Assembly (NCBI RefSeq): GCF_026130175.1
Contig: NZ_JAIGNI010000013.1
Location: forward strand, 9,327-73,326
Reading direction: 5' to 3'
Length of the DNA stretch: 64,000 nucleotides
Source of the DNA: Lyngbya sp. CCAP 1446/10
Lineage (GTDB): Bacteria > Cyanobacteriota > Cyanobacteriia > Cyanobacteriales > Microcoleaceae
The position numbers and the translations under genes were made by a program. The notes under the pieces are model-generated. The model had not been told where the DNA came from, searched no databases, and was given only the letters and a program-made list of their open reading frames with translations. Shown here piece by piece: positions 43,797 through 52,435 of this stretch; position 1 is the stretch's first letter; each line of letters begins with the position of its first letter.

Positions 43797-43853
43797 TCTG
43801 ACAGATCGGGTTAGCCAAAAGGTGTCTATCTACTCAAATCAGGGTCATCGAAC

Positions 43854-44063
43854 ATGAAAAACAGCATCTTAGTATTAGCGGTAATTGCCACCGGTGGCAT
43901 GAGCTTTTTCCATACGGGCAGCGCCCGCGCTTCTGCGATCGTCCGACAATCTTCATCAGCCAGCAGTTTTACTGCGGGGGACAGTCGTCCCGACTTTAAC
44001 TACACTGGAACGAATGAGGATGGGGAGCAAGAAGATGTAAAGACAGGTAAAGGCAGGAAATAA
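43854..44063 (+). CDS. Small exported protein of unknown function
   Basis: 69 residues. The N-terminus has an export signal (NSILVLAVIATGGMSFF, then ARASA as a likely cleavage site). The mature part is about 40 residues, acidic to mixed, and ends in charged KTGKGRK. It is not recognised. The gene follows a 956-base gene-poor region and a hairpin-rich leader. It may be a periplasmic or extracellular peptide. Confidence 0.6.
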   Translation: MKNSILVLAVIATGGMSFFHTGSARASAIVRQSSSASSFTAGDSRPDFNYTGTNEDGEQEDVKTGKGRK

Positions 44064-44325
44064 TTGGCGCTGTCACTGGTTCGCCGGCGCTGCGGTTGTG
44101 TTTGTGGTGTGTTTGTTGTCGCAACCACCTTGGCTCAAGGGGGGTGAAAACTCGCTCGGAATATTCATTCTACCTAATCCGAGGGGTTGAAGTCAGAACG
44201 GTGAATGGGAAAATAAACAGGTAAGGCGAGTCTGTCGGTGGAGTTTCCCCGCCTATCAACTGCCTTATCTTCTGATGTTCGGGATTCGGATCTGGCACAA
44301 TCGTATTTCATCTCGTAAAAACCCA

Positions 44326-44898
44326 ATGGAAAATATTCTCGAAACTACCCGCAGACAGCGCGTATTGACAAGAACCCAGGAACGGCGTCAGGCGACACCA
44401 AAAGAAAAACAGTTAATTCACCTGCTGGCCAATATGGCTTGCAGTTTAGTTAACTATGACTACAAACACTCAACCGGGAAGGGAACTCTCGCGCCTTCGG
44501 AACGCAAGCGTTTAGCGGAATGGCACTACCTGCGAGTTCAGCAAATTCGCCGGATCGAACGCTCATTGGAGCCCGTAGCGACCCTCAAGCGCGTTTACTA
44601 CAAGAGCATTCTCAGTCCGAGGGATCTGAAGTCTTTGAAACTTCTGTGGCTTGATGACGACAAAAACCGCGTCAAACGGGTCGATCCTGACTTGGACGAC
44701 ATCCTCAGCTCCGCTTTGGATCGGGGAGATACTTTAAAACAGCTATTTCACTCGATCGAATCCAAGGAACGGATCTTTGCAGAAACTCCTCGCCCGGGCG
44801 TTGTACCGCTGTGGGTGAAGGAGTGGGAAGACTCGGAATATGACATTAACTTTTTTCCGCCTTCGTTCTCTGCATGGGTTTCGATCGTGGACGATTAG
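44326..44898 (+). CDS. Hypothetical protein
   Basis: 190 residues from the ATG at 44326. The in-frame upstream start at 44275 lacks similarity to anything. The N-terminal 20 residues are Arg-rich. The body is helical and charged (LAPSERKRLAEWHYLRVQQI, 20 residues) and the C-terminus is Trp/Pro-rich. No signal, membrane or named domain. Function unknown. Confidence 0.6.
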   Translation: MENILETTRRQRVLTRTQERRQATPKEKQLIHLLANMACSLVNYDYKHSTGKGTLAPSERKRLAEWHYLRVQQIRRIERSLEPVATLKRVYYKSILSPRDLKSLKLLWLDDDKNRVKRVDPDLDDILSSALDRGDTLKQLFHSIESKERIFAETPRPGVVPLWVKEWEDSEYDINFFPPSFSAWVSIVDD

Positions 44899-45123
44899 GC
44901 TGGGCCAGAAACTCTTGGACATGGCAGCGATCGCAAATTTCAGATGGTAAACCGGCGTTGCGATTGCTGTCATTGACTAGGAGTGTGCGATCGGCTCGGA
45001 CGGTAGCGGCGTTGCGCGCAGACATCCGAGTAGAGACAAGTGAATCGAAGTCAGTACCATTGTACAATGGGGGAAAACCAGGGCTTCAGCTAATAGCTGA
45101 GAGCTGATAGCTGATAGTTTCCC

Positions 45124-45840
45124 ATGACTGACTCGATTTCTACTTCTCCATTGGACTCGGCGGCCGATACAGCCGAATTGCGCTCTCAGTTGAGGTCGGG
45201 TTCGGAAAAATCTCAACTGCAACTGCTGCAACAACACATAGCAGATGCCGGTTGGGACGTATTGATGGAATTTTTATTAGAACGCAAGTCGGAGGAACCG
45301 ACGGCGGTAATGGGTAAGGCTTACCAAATTCTTTACAGTGCTGACTCTCCGAGAGTGACGGAGTTTTTGCAATCGAATTTTCCGACTGGAGTTGTGCCGC
45401 TGCGATCGGACTCTAACATTGATTACACTCCGCTGCAACAATTATTGGCGCTACAGGAATTTCAAGAAGCCGATCGCTTGACATTAGAGAAGCTTTGTGA
45501 ATTGGCGGGCGAAACAGCTTTGCAAAGAAAGTGGCTGTATTTTACGCAAGTTGAGAGTTTGCCGGTGGCGGATTTGCAAACAATGAATGTGCTGTGGAAA
45601 GTTCATTCCGAAGGTAAATTTGGCTTTTCGGTGCAGCGGGAAATTTGGATGAGTTCGGGCAAGAATTGGGATAAATTGTGGCCGCTAATTGGCTGGAAGA
45701 AGGGGAATAATTGGACGCGCTACCCGCAGGAGTTTATTTGGGATTTGAGCGCGCCTAGGGGTCATTTACCGCTGTCGAATCAGTTGCGGGGAGTGCGGCC
45801 GTTTGCGGCTTTGATGGGTCATCGGGCTTGGGTGAAGTAA
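45124..45840 (+). CDS. gun4: GUN4 Mg-chelatase regulator
   Basis: 238 residues. The N-terminal ~90 residues are a helical bundle (as in cyanobacterial Gun4), and the C-terminal GUN4 core contains LQEFQEADRLTLEKL, the tetrapyrrole-cleft loop around KFGFSVQREIWMS, and GWKKGNNWTRYPQEF. It binds protoporphyrin IX and Mg-protoporphyrin and stimulates magnesium chelatase in chlorophyll synthesis. The length fits Synechocystis Gun4. It is monocistronic, with a repeat array directly behind it. Confidence 0.92.
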   Translation: MTDSISTSPLDSAADTAELRSQLRSGSEKSQLQLLQQHIADAGWDVLMEFLLERKSEEPTAVMGKAYQILYSADSPRVTEFLQSNFPTGVVPLRSDSNIDYTPLQQLLALQEFQEADRLTLEKLCELAGETALQRKWLYFTQVESLPVADLQTMNVLWKVHSEGKFGFSVQREIWMSSGKNWDKLWPLIGWKKGNNWTRYPQEFIWDLSAPRGHLPLSNQLRGVRPFAALMGHRAWVK

Positions 45841-45842
45841 GG

Positions 45843-46135
45843 CGGCGGTTGAAACCGTGTCTTGACAAACATAAATCGAACGGCGGTTGAAACCGTGTCT
45901 TGACAAACGAAGATCGAACGGCGGTTGAAACCGCGTCTTGACAAACGAAGAAGATCGAACGGCGGTTGAAACCGCGTATTGACAAACAAAGATCGAACGG
46001 CGGTTGAAACCGCGTCTACACAAACGATGTCCGCCTCCGCGGACTTAAGAGAATCACGTAAAACGTGATTTTCACCGCCTATTCTTCAACCCCTCTCAGC
46101 TCGGGTTTTGTTTGTGTAGCCGCGGTTTCAACCGC
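45843..46135. repeat. Five-copy tandem CGGTTGAAACCG array
   Basis: Five units of about 37-40 bases (45843-46026), each with GAACGGCGGTTGAAACCG and CTTGACAAACGAAGA or CTACACAAACGA. The array is followed by GTCCGCCTCCGCGGAC and a mirrored GGTTTCAACCGCC at 46122-46135. It is contiguous with no unique spacers, so it is not CRISPR. It belongs to the dispersed family. Confidence 0.85.
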
Positions 46136-46141
46136 CCGGTC

Positions 46142-46264
46142 TTCTGTTTCCCTGATGGTTCTAGTCAGGTGTATACGGATAGAATGGCGATCGCGGATGA
46201 GTTATTGCCTGGTTTGGAGTTGACTACTCGGCAAATTTTTGAGGAGGCCCAGTTGATTGATTGA
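46142..46264 (+). pseudogene. Remnant of a Uma2-family protein C-terminus
   Basis: A 40-codon open stretch ending in TGA translates to a Uma2-like tail (GSSQVYTDRMAIADELLPGL, then LTTRQIFEE). Uma2 proteins are PD-(D/E)XK-fold proteins abundant in filamentous cyanobacteria. Only the last strand and helix are present. The nuclease core is missing, replaced by repeat sequence. Confidence 0.45.
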
Positions 46265-46315
46265 GGGCGATCGCTCTTTTTGGGTAGGTGGAGCGATCGC
46301 AGTGCAAGATATCAG

Positions 46316-46651
46316 TTATACTTCCATGCGGATTTTTACGGTAGTACCAAAAGCTTTTGTGAAGGCTGATTCAATTTCGGGTAGTTTTTGAATTGCCATT
46401 AGCAAAAGTGGTGTTGACGAAACTTTAATTCTTGCTTCCCCATCATTGAGAGCTATTAGTTTTCCGTGCTGTTGCATCAGTTCTTTAGTAGTGCGTGGTG
46501 ATATGTGAAGTAGCACAGTTTTCCATGTTAGGTCTAGCATTCCTTGGATTGCTTGTTCCATTTGTTTCAGTGGATCTATTTTCTGAGGCATTACAGGCAG
46601 TTCTAGTTGAATTGGAAAGTTGGGTGATTGTCGATGATTGAGACTTGTCAT
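46316..46651 (-). CDS. Stand-alone DnaX C-terminal-tail-like protein
   Basis: 111 residues from the ATG at 46651, with GAGGAAA upstream. It resembles the C-terminal domain of cyanobacterial DNA polymerase III gamma/tau: a W-x-x-V-L helix start, TKELMQQHGKLIAL, ARIKVSSTPLLLMA and FTKAFGTTVKIRM. In DnaX this part contacts the polymerase or partner proteins. Here there is no ATPase part. It is divergent from the NACHT gene, 100 bases apart. Possible roles are a DnaX decoy or a free tail partner. The assignment is by eye. Confidence 0.6.
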   Translation of the reverse strand: MTSLNHRQSPNFPIQLELPVMPQKIDPLKQMEQAIQGMLDLTWKTVLLHISPRTTKELMQQHGKLIALNDGEARIKVSSTPLLLMAIQKLPEIESAFTKAFGTTVKIRMEV

Positions 46652-46751
46652 AATCAAAGTTTCCTCTGTGGCTGGACTTTTTAAGCATGACAGCTAGGAA
46701 TCTCATATATTGGTAGTGAGACAAATCTCAGTTTTATGAGAAACGCCTGAT

Positions 46752-49223
46752 ATGGATGCCAAAACTGTCAAAGAGATTTTCGATCAACTACCTTCCAAGC
46801 AGAAGCAGGTACTCCTGAGAGTGTTAGCAGGTGAGAGTAAGACAAAAATTGCCTGTGATGTTTGTGATGGGAGCGAAGGTGCAGTACAGCAGAATTTGAG
46901 GCAGCTTTATAAAAAGTTTCAGATTCTAGATGATAGAGAACGCAAGCTACGAGCGTTAATTGCTCTGTTTGCCAAGTCAATGCCTGAGTTGATAGGTGTT
47001 GGTAATTCTCAAGGGATTAAGGAATCACAGCCATCAGTCTATGATGATGAGACTTGGGTAGGTGGTGAGGAACCGAAGATCGCAAACCCAAGCACCATTC
47101 TCGATCGAGAATGGAAACTTAGTTCGGTTGAAGATGCTTCAGAGGATAACCCCGATGTCTTGGTGCAAAAGGTGCGATCGCATCCCTATCACAATGCTAA
47201 GATTCAAGATCAGTGTGGACAATTACGTATTTTAGATGTTGAATGGCCGGTTGACATAGATAATATTTACATTAATGTCAACGTTTTGGAAAAGCTTCAT
47301 AGCAATAGATTTAACAATATTTCTGATTTTCAATCTGGAAATTTAGCTATAGATAATTTTGACCGTTTAGGTTTAGATCGAGTACAACAAGAAAGAGTAA
47401 CTGGAATAGATGTAGCAGCAAATAATTCGAGGCTAATGGTACTGGGAAAACCAGGGTCAGGGAAAACAACTTTTTTGAAATTTTTAGCAATTCAGTGCAA
47501 GCAAGGTAGGTTTAAGTCTCAATTTATACCTATTTTTATAGAGCTGAAATATTGGGCCAGAATTGTCAGAAATAAATCTAATTTTAGTCTTTTAAAATAC
47601 ATCTACGACGAATTGTCAAATTGTAATATTTGGGAAGGGCAGATTAATACATTGCTTTTTAATGGCATATTTTTTATTTTACTAGATGGTTTAGATGAAG
47701 TCGGACCCGAAAATGCTGATGTAATTTTAACGGAAATATCTGATTTTTTAAAACAATATTTTAGCAATACATTTGTTATAACTTGTAGGATTACAACTCA
47801 GCTTGCCAATCGGGGATTTAGTTTTAATTTTACTGAGGTCGAAGTTGCAGATTTTCATATTTCTCAAATAAAAGCATTTTCTAAAAAATGGTTTGTAGCA
47901 GTTGCCAGGAACTCTAGAGAGCAGGGTTTAACCCAAGCTACTAAGTTTATTGAAAAATTGTATCTTTCAGAAAATAAATCAATTTTAGAACTAGCGGGCA
48001 CACCTATCTTGCTCAATCTAGCTTGCTTAGTTTTCCAAGAAAAAGCTAATTTTCCTTCTAGCCGAGCTAAACTTTATGAACAAGGATTAGAAATTATGCT
48101 TTTCCGATGGGATGATGCCAAGAACATTAAACGAGACGAAGTTTATCGAAAATTGCCTGTGCGAAACAAAAAACAACTGCTGAGTCAAGTAGCAGCCATT
48201 GCATTTGAGCGAAATAATTACTTTTTTGAGGGAGATAGAATACAGGAGCTGATCGCCGACTCTATTACTAACTTAACTGATGAAAAAAAAGCTCCTGTGC
48301 AAGTTCAGTTAGATAGTGAAGCAGTGCTGAAGTCTATTGTAGAGCAACATGGACTACTGGTGGAACGCTCAAGAGGAATTTACTCTTTTTCTCATCTCAC
48401 ATTTCAGGAGTATTTTACAGCTTGGAGATTTGCTAATAGTTTAGAACCACAGTCTTTAGAAAATTTAGTCGCCCACATTAATGAAGAGCGCTGGCGAGAA
48501 GTTTTTTTGTTGACTGCCGAAATCTTACCATCTGCTGATGAATTAATGCGGTTAATGAAAGAACAAGTTGATAAAATTATACCCAATGATCGAAACTCGC
48601 AGCAGTTCTTTACATGGTTAAACCACAAATCTTTATCAGTCAAGAATCAAGACAAAGTTCCGTTTAAACTAGCTACCGTTCGGAGTTTGTATTTTGCTCA
48701 TGAAGTAGACAGATTTTCGCACCGTATCCGAGAGCGTGTACCCAGTCTTTTTAAGTGTGCTTATGCTCTGGAGCCAACTGCTTATTTTGGAAATAATAAT
48801 GCTCTTGATATCGATAGTGCAGTTTACTTTTTTGTGGTTTTTGCCAGTGAACCTAAACGTATCCGTTCTCATACGCTTGATGCTGTTCTCGATCTTAAAC
48901 CTGAACTCAAGCAAAAGCTCGAAAAACTCCAATATGAGATACCTAATGAAATACCTGACGATCGGGAAAACGAAGAACAATTTAATAAATGGTTTGAAAC
49001 TAATTTTAGTAGTTGGTTTAAGCAAGTAGAAACAACAACAATTAAGTATCGCAATATAGGCAATGATTGGCAGTTTAGCGAAGAATATAAAAGTCAGTTA
49101 CGGCAGTATTATGATGCTAATAAGTTATTAATTGACTGTCTGAATAGTAGTCGTAATATCAGTCCCACAATAATAGCGCATATCGAAGACACTTTTTTAT
49201 TACCGCTTAATCAAACACAATAA
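46752..49223 (+). CDS. NACHT-domain STAND NTPase with N-terminal wHTH
   Basis: 823 residues. The first ~80 residues form a LuxR/sigma-4-like HTH (LPSKQKQVLLRVLAGESKTK, then GAVQQNLRQLYKKFQI). The NACHT has Walker A GKPGSGKTT (232-240) and Walker B FFILLDGLDEV (307-317). FSHLTFQEYFTAW (~545) is the conserved end of the NACHT helical part. The C-terminus (~660-823) resembles the NCH2 helical domain of bacterial NACHT proteins. Bacterial NACHT proteins are known to protect against phage. Sensor and effector here are not identified. The DNA-binding-like N-terminus suggests a switch tied to DNA or transcription. It looks more AT-rich than its surroundings. Confidence 0.85.
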   Translation: MDAKTVKEIFDQLPSKQKQVLLRVLAGESKTKIACDVCDGSEGAVQQNLRQLYKKFQILDDRERKLRALIALFAKSMPELIGVGNSQGIKESQPSVYDDETWVGGEEPKIANPSTILDREWKLSSVEDASEDNPDVLVQKVRSHPYHNAKIQDQCGQLRILDVEWPVDIDNIYINVNVLEKLHSNRFNNISDFQSGNLAIDNFDRLGLDRVQQERVTGIDVAANNSRLMVLGKPGSGKTTFLKFLAIQCKQGRFKSQFIPIFIELKYWARIVRNKSNFSLLKYIYDELSNCNIWEGQINTLLFNGIFFILLDGLDEVGPENADVILTEISDFLKQYFSNTFVITCRITTQLANRGFSFNFTEVEVADFHISQIKAFSKKWFVAVARNSREQGLTQATKFIEKLYLSENKSILELAGTPILLNLACLVFQEKANFPSSRAKLYEQGLEIMLFRWDDAKNIKRDEVYRKLPVRNKKQLLSQVAAIAFERNNYFFEGDRIQELIADSITNLTDEKKAPVQVQLDSEAVLKSIVEQHGLLVERSRGIYSFSHLTFQEYFTAWRFANSLEPQSLENLVAHINEERWREVFLLTAEILPSADELMRLMKEQVDKIIPNDRNSQQFFTWLNHKSLSVKNQDKVPFKLATVRSLYFAHEVDRFSHRIRERVPSLFKCAYALEPTAYFGNNNALDIDSAVYFFVVFASEPKRIRSHTLDAVLDLKPELKQKLEKLQYEIPNEIPDDRENEEQFNKWFETNFSSWFKQVETTTIKYRNIGNDWQFSEEYKSQLRQYYDANKLLIDCLNSSRNISPTIIAHIEDTFLLPLNQTQ

Positions 49224-49297
49224 GCACGATGATTAATGCTAAATTGAGTATCAGTTATTGTTTTAACTTTAGCCCCTCGGCTTTGTAAATCAACGAT

Positions 49298-49510
49298 TTA
49301 AGCAAACAGCGATCGACCTTTAGGTTTTGGGATAACGCGCGCTAATTGTTGTGCAGTTTCAATCCATTTTTGAATCACGAGTTCTAGATTTTGTACGGCT
49401 TCCTGGTAGGTTTCACCGTCTGCTGCACAACCCGAAAGTTCAGGCACTTCGACAATGAAAGCTTGATCTACTTCACTCCAGTAAATGATCAGTTCATACT
49501 TGATCTTCAT
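49298..49510 (-). CDS. HicB-type antitoxin-like protein
   Basis: 70 residues of the HicB_lk fold: YELIIYWSEVDQAFIVEVPE then LSGCAADGETYQEAVQNLE and a helix. HicB normally neutralises the HicA ribonuclease. No HicA-like gene is adjacent: the gene upstream on the same strand encodes a DUF433 protein. It may be orphan, or act with a distant toxin. Confidence 0.8.
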   Translation of the reverse strand: MKIKYELIIYWSEVDQAFIVEVPELSGCAADGETYQEAVQNLELVIQKWIETAQQLARVIPKPKGRSLFA

Positions 49511-49557
49511 TTTGTTATTTACCGTTTAGCCGCGAAACTCAAACAAGCCAAAATATC

Positions 49558-49725
49558 CTATTGAGTGAGATAGGGAAAATCATCTAGGATTTCTTGATAA
49601 GTCATCCCAGAAGCAAGATATTCCAGCACGTCATAAACCGTAATTCTCATACCTAGAATACAAGGTTTGCCACCTCGCTTACCCGGTTCTATGGTTATGA
49701 TATTAGCAATTTCTTGGTCTGACAT
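49558..49725 (-). CDS. DUF433 protein (antitoxin-like)
   Basis: 55 residues read directly from the sequence. DUF433 landmarks are KRGGKPCILGMRITVYDVLE and LASGMTYQEILDDFPYLT. It is a short HTH-like family that in cyanobacteria commonly accompanies a DUF5615 PIN-like toxin. Here no such gene follows. The HicB-type gene is 47 bases downstream. It is complete, with ATG and TAG. Confidence 0.8.
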   Translation of the reverse strand: MSDQEIANIITIEPGKRGGKPCILGMRITVYDVLEYLASGMTYQEILDDFPYLTQ

Positions 49726-49761
49726 GACACTTTTGATTTTACAATAATAACAATCCAGATC

Positions 49762-50481
49762 TCAAACACACTCATTAAGTTGTTTCATATCCTCTGGCGG
49801 CTGCACTTGCTTTTGCAAACTAATTTTGTCGCCCACTTCATAGCCAGAATTAAAGCCAGCCTCGCTGCTGACTTGAGAATCTGTTCTCGTTTTAACTTTA
49901 ACCCCTCGGCCTTTTAAATAATCGGCGATCGCCAGTTGATTCTTCTCAAACATCGATCGCACTACAATAGCAGGAGTAGCCCCCGTATCAGCCGAACCCG
50001 GAATCCCCGACTCCTCCATCTCCCGCTTTTGTTCCAGCAATCGCTGTCTCAGCCTTGTGGCGCATCCCACCCGAAAAGCATTCAGATACGCCAATCCCCG
50101 GCCGCTTCCCTTGCGGTATTTCGCCCGTTTCTCGATCGCAGAACTCAAATACTCGTAAAGGTGCTTGCAAACAATCAGATTTGTAGAGCTTCCCACCAAA
50201 AACATACTACCAGTATAAGTGTTCCGCATACCAGTACAACCGTTAGCTTCCGCAATTCCCGACAGCAGCATCATTTTCCAAGTGACAAATTTGGATGTTG
50301 TCTCAACTCCACTTTCATCAATCTCTTCTTGGTGATTCGGGCCTAAATCTGCGAGGCCCAGATTGTACTGCGCCAGTAAAACCGAAGCTTTTTCGGCCGC
50401 CGCCGTCGATTCGTTTTCATTGGATGAGGTGGCGAGGGCTAGCAGCTTTTTGATTTTTTCGACAATACTTGTGTCTGCCAT
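49762..50481 (-). CDS. DUF2786 domain protein
   Basis: 239 residues. The N-terminal DUF2786 helical unit (IVEKIKKLLALATSSNENES, EKASVLLAQYNL) is followed by a larger domain with conserved ANGC and a YRKGSGRGLAYLNAFRVG loop, as in DUF7168. The family occurs in bacteria, phages and Streptomyces and has no agreed function. There is no operon partner. A single gene 36 bases upstream of the DUF433 start. Confidence 0.78.
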   Translation of the reverse strand: MADTSIVEKIKKLLALATSSNENESTAAAEKASVLLAQYNLGLADLGPNHQEEIDESGVETTSKFVTWKMMLLSGIAEANGCTGMRNTYTGSMFLVGSSTNLIVCKHLYEYLSSAIEKRAKYRKGSGRGLAYLNAFRVGCATRLRQRLLEQKREMEESGIPGSADTGATPAIVVRSMFEKNQLAIADYLKGRGVKVKTRTDSQVSSEAGFNSGYEVGDKISLQKQVQPPEDMKQLNECV

Positions 50482-50677
50482 TGTTCGATGGGTTGTGGGT
50501 GAGGGTAGGCGGTGGTATGGATTTGGGGATGTTTGTATTTTACTGGAGTTTGGAATGTGCGATCGTCTTTTTAGGATAATTTAATTGATAGAAGAGGTTT
50601 TTTGAACCGCAGAGGGCGCAGAGTTCACAGAGGAAGAGAGGAAGAAAGAAGTTTGCAAGTGATGGAATGATGGCATA

Positions 50678-51892
50678 CTATTCGAGGACTTCTAGGACTG
50701 ATTTGGGCTGCAATTTATCTTTAAACCAGACTATTTTTGCAGGAACATCTTTGATATTCACCCCAGCTTTTTCTAAATTCAGCCGTTCGGAAATAGCTAA
50801 AATTAAGTTATCGCATCCAGACTTCTGTACTTGAGCAAATTTCTTTTGCAAATACTCGGGCCGCCAATAGCCGACTATTTCTAAGATAAATACTCGCCCG
50901 TCGGGATGGACTAACCGAAAATCGGGAATCATCACGCTTCCGGGAATCGGGATTAAATCAACTTCTCGTTCGAGTTTCCACTCGGTTTTTAAGCTATCCC
51001 ACCTGCCAGCAAATGCTGCTTCTAGCATACTATCATAGGGTTTGCCGGGGGGATAGTGGCTGACTAAACCGCAGTCGGAATTTAGGGTGAATTTACCTGT
51101 TTTCACAACCCCGCTAAAGGCATCTTTGGTTTGCAGGGTTGAGTGCATACTCCACTTGGTGACGTGTAGGAGTGCGGGGAGCATTTTCGCGAGGGCTAAG
51201 CCGTAGCGGGTGCTGGGTTTGAATAAGCTTGTGGGGCCGTCTATTGTGAGGGTGAAACCGTGGTCTGCATCGCCTTCGATGTAGGTCATTAATTGAAATA
51301 GTTTTAAATATCTAAATAGGAGTTTGTATTCTCCGGGATCGTTGCGGTGCGCGGTTAATTGGACTTGACTTGCTCGGTAAAATATGCCTTGGACTTGGGA
51401 AAGGTTGTATCGGTGAAGCAGGTTTTCCGGTGTTGGTGCGTCAAATTCGGTGAGGATTTTGTTTTCGTTTAAATCGGCGTATAAACCTGTTTTGATTTCG
51501 TGGGTAAAAACTTCTCTGTTTAAGTCTTGGCTGAGCTCTGTTGCTACTGTTTCGAGGGTTATTTGGGTGGATTGTGGGCTGGGAGTCGATCGCGCGGACA
51601 AGGCAAATACCCGCTGTCTCAAGTCTGATGGTTCTAGGGGGCTGATGACTTCCAAGGTGCTGAAACCGCCCTTCAGTAGGTGCGCTAATCCACGTTTGAG
51701 GCGATAGTCGGGGCTGTCGCCTTCTAATTCTAGCAAGCGTCCGTCGAGTTCGCCTTGGGTTTTGCCGATCGACTCTTGGAAGCAGTTAATTATTTCGGTC
51801 GCTACTTCTAAGTTTTTCGCATCTATCTTGAGGCAGAGAGGAATAATTGATTCCCCATTTTGGCGGTGACTTAATAAATCAGTGGGTAGCAT
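50678..51892 (-). CDS. DUF790/Bax1-like nuclease
   Basis: 404 residues. The conserved C-terminal block has MIPDFRLVHPDGR (Pro323-Asp324), then FILEIVGYW (Glu338), a PD-(D/E)XK-like nuclease arrangement. The N-terminus (LLSHRQNGESIIP) is typical of the DUF790 family. The archaeal counterpart Bax1 cuts DNA next to the XPB helicase. Here the XPB-like gene lies 713 bases upstream with a small gene between, all on the minus strand, so a repair complex is inferred. Confidence 0.82.
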   Translation of the reverse strand: MLPTDLLSHRQNGESIIPLCLKIDAKNLEVATEIINCFQESIGKTQGELDGRLLELEGDSPDYRLKRGLAHLLKGGFSTLEVISPLEPSDLRQRVFALSARSTPSPQSTQITLETVATELSQDLNREVFTHEIKTGLYADLNENKILTEFDAPTPENLLHRYNLSQVQGIFYRASQVQLTAHRNDPGEYKLLFRYLKLFQLMTYIEGDADHGFTLTIDGPTSLFKPSTRYGLALAKMLPALLHVTKWSMHSTLQTKDAFSGVVKTGKFTLNSDCGLVSHYPPGKPYDSMLEAAFAGRWDSLKTEWKLEREVDLIPIPGSVMIPDFRLVHPDGRVFILEIVGYWRPEYLQKKFAQVQKSGCDNLILAISERLNLEKAGVNIKDVPAKIVWFKDKLQPKSVLEVLE

Positions 51893-51907
51893 AAACAGTG
51901 AAAAGTT

Positions 51908-52369
51908 TTACTCAATTTTTTGTTCGACAATAACCATAACTCCCCTAAGTTTTCCCTCTTCTGTCAAGCTTTGGGTAGTCCGAATTCGCCGATTGTCACT
52001 GACTAGATTTATGGTTTCTACAGCCCTGAGAATGTTAGTTGCTTTATCCCATATTTGAAAAACTATCAGATGATCTCCAACTTCTGTGGCTAGTGTCTTG
52101 TAGTTAGAAAAGATAGAGTCAGGACTTTCAATTTCCACTTGTCCTTCACCGACAACATGACCCACAAAGTTTTGGGTTTCAGTCTTGCCATTGGCATAGG
52201 TTTGAACGTTAGTTTGCCTCCACTGGTTGTCAACAATTTCCTGGGTTAACACTGCTGTAAACTTCTGCATTTCTTTGCAGTCAGCATCTAGTATTGTCCA
52301 GCTTCCCTCCCAAATTCCAGTATGTTTTGGAAAGACTTTAAAGTTTCTTATTTGTCTGGTATCGCTCAT
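51908..52369 (-). CDS. Lipocalin-like DUF3598-type protein
   Basis: 153 residues, one domain of beta strands: HTGIWEGSWTILDADCKEM at the start, TQNFVGHVVGEGQVEIES in the middle, SLTEEGKLRGVMVIVEQ at the end. The pattern fits the DUF3598/CpcS-like calycin fold, which binds hydrophobic or bilin ligands. The ligand is unknown. It sits between the helicase and nuclease genes of the XPB/Bax1 pair but does not look related to them. Confidence 0.6.
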   Translation of the reverse strand: MSDTRQIRNFKVFPKHTGIWEGSWTILDADCKEMQKFTAVLTQEIVDNQWRQTNVQTYANGKTETQNFVGHVVGEGQVEIESPDSIFSNYKTLATEVGDHLIVFQIWDKATNILRAVETINLVSDNRRIRTTQSLTEEGKLRGVMVIVEQKIE

Positions 52370-52435
52370 TTGTAGGTAATCTGAATTAATTGATTATGAG
52401 ATTATACACTAAATTGGCTATATTCAATGTTTATT

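Noticed and set aside
44846-45067. Minus-strand frame of 73 codons with a CDRCHVQEF segment.
   Set aside because: It overlaps the end of the 190-residue plus-strand gene, and I could not link it to a family. Possibly real or a remnant, but not supported.
45843-46026. Tandem repeats with a GTTGAAAC word, like the 3' end of cyanobacterial CRISPR repeats.
   Set aside because: Units are contiguous 37-40 bp tandem copies without unique spacers, and no cas gene is near. They belong to a dispersed palindrome family.
50600-50670. Purine-rich tract with GCAGAGGGCGCAGAG behind the DUF2786 upstream region.
   Set aside because: A short dispersed simple repeat also seen at 29553, with no coding or regulatory evidence.
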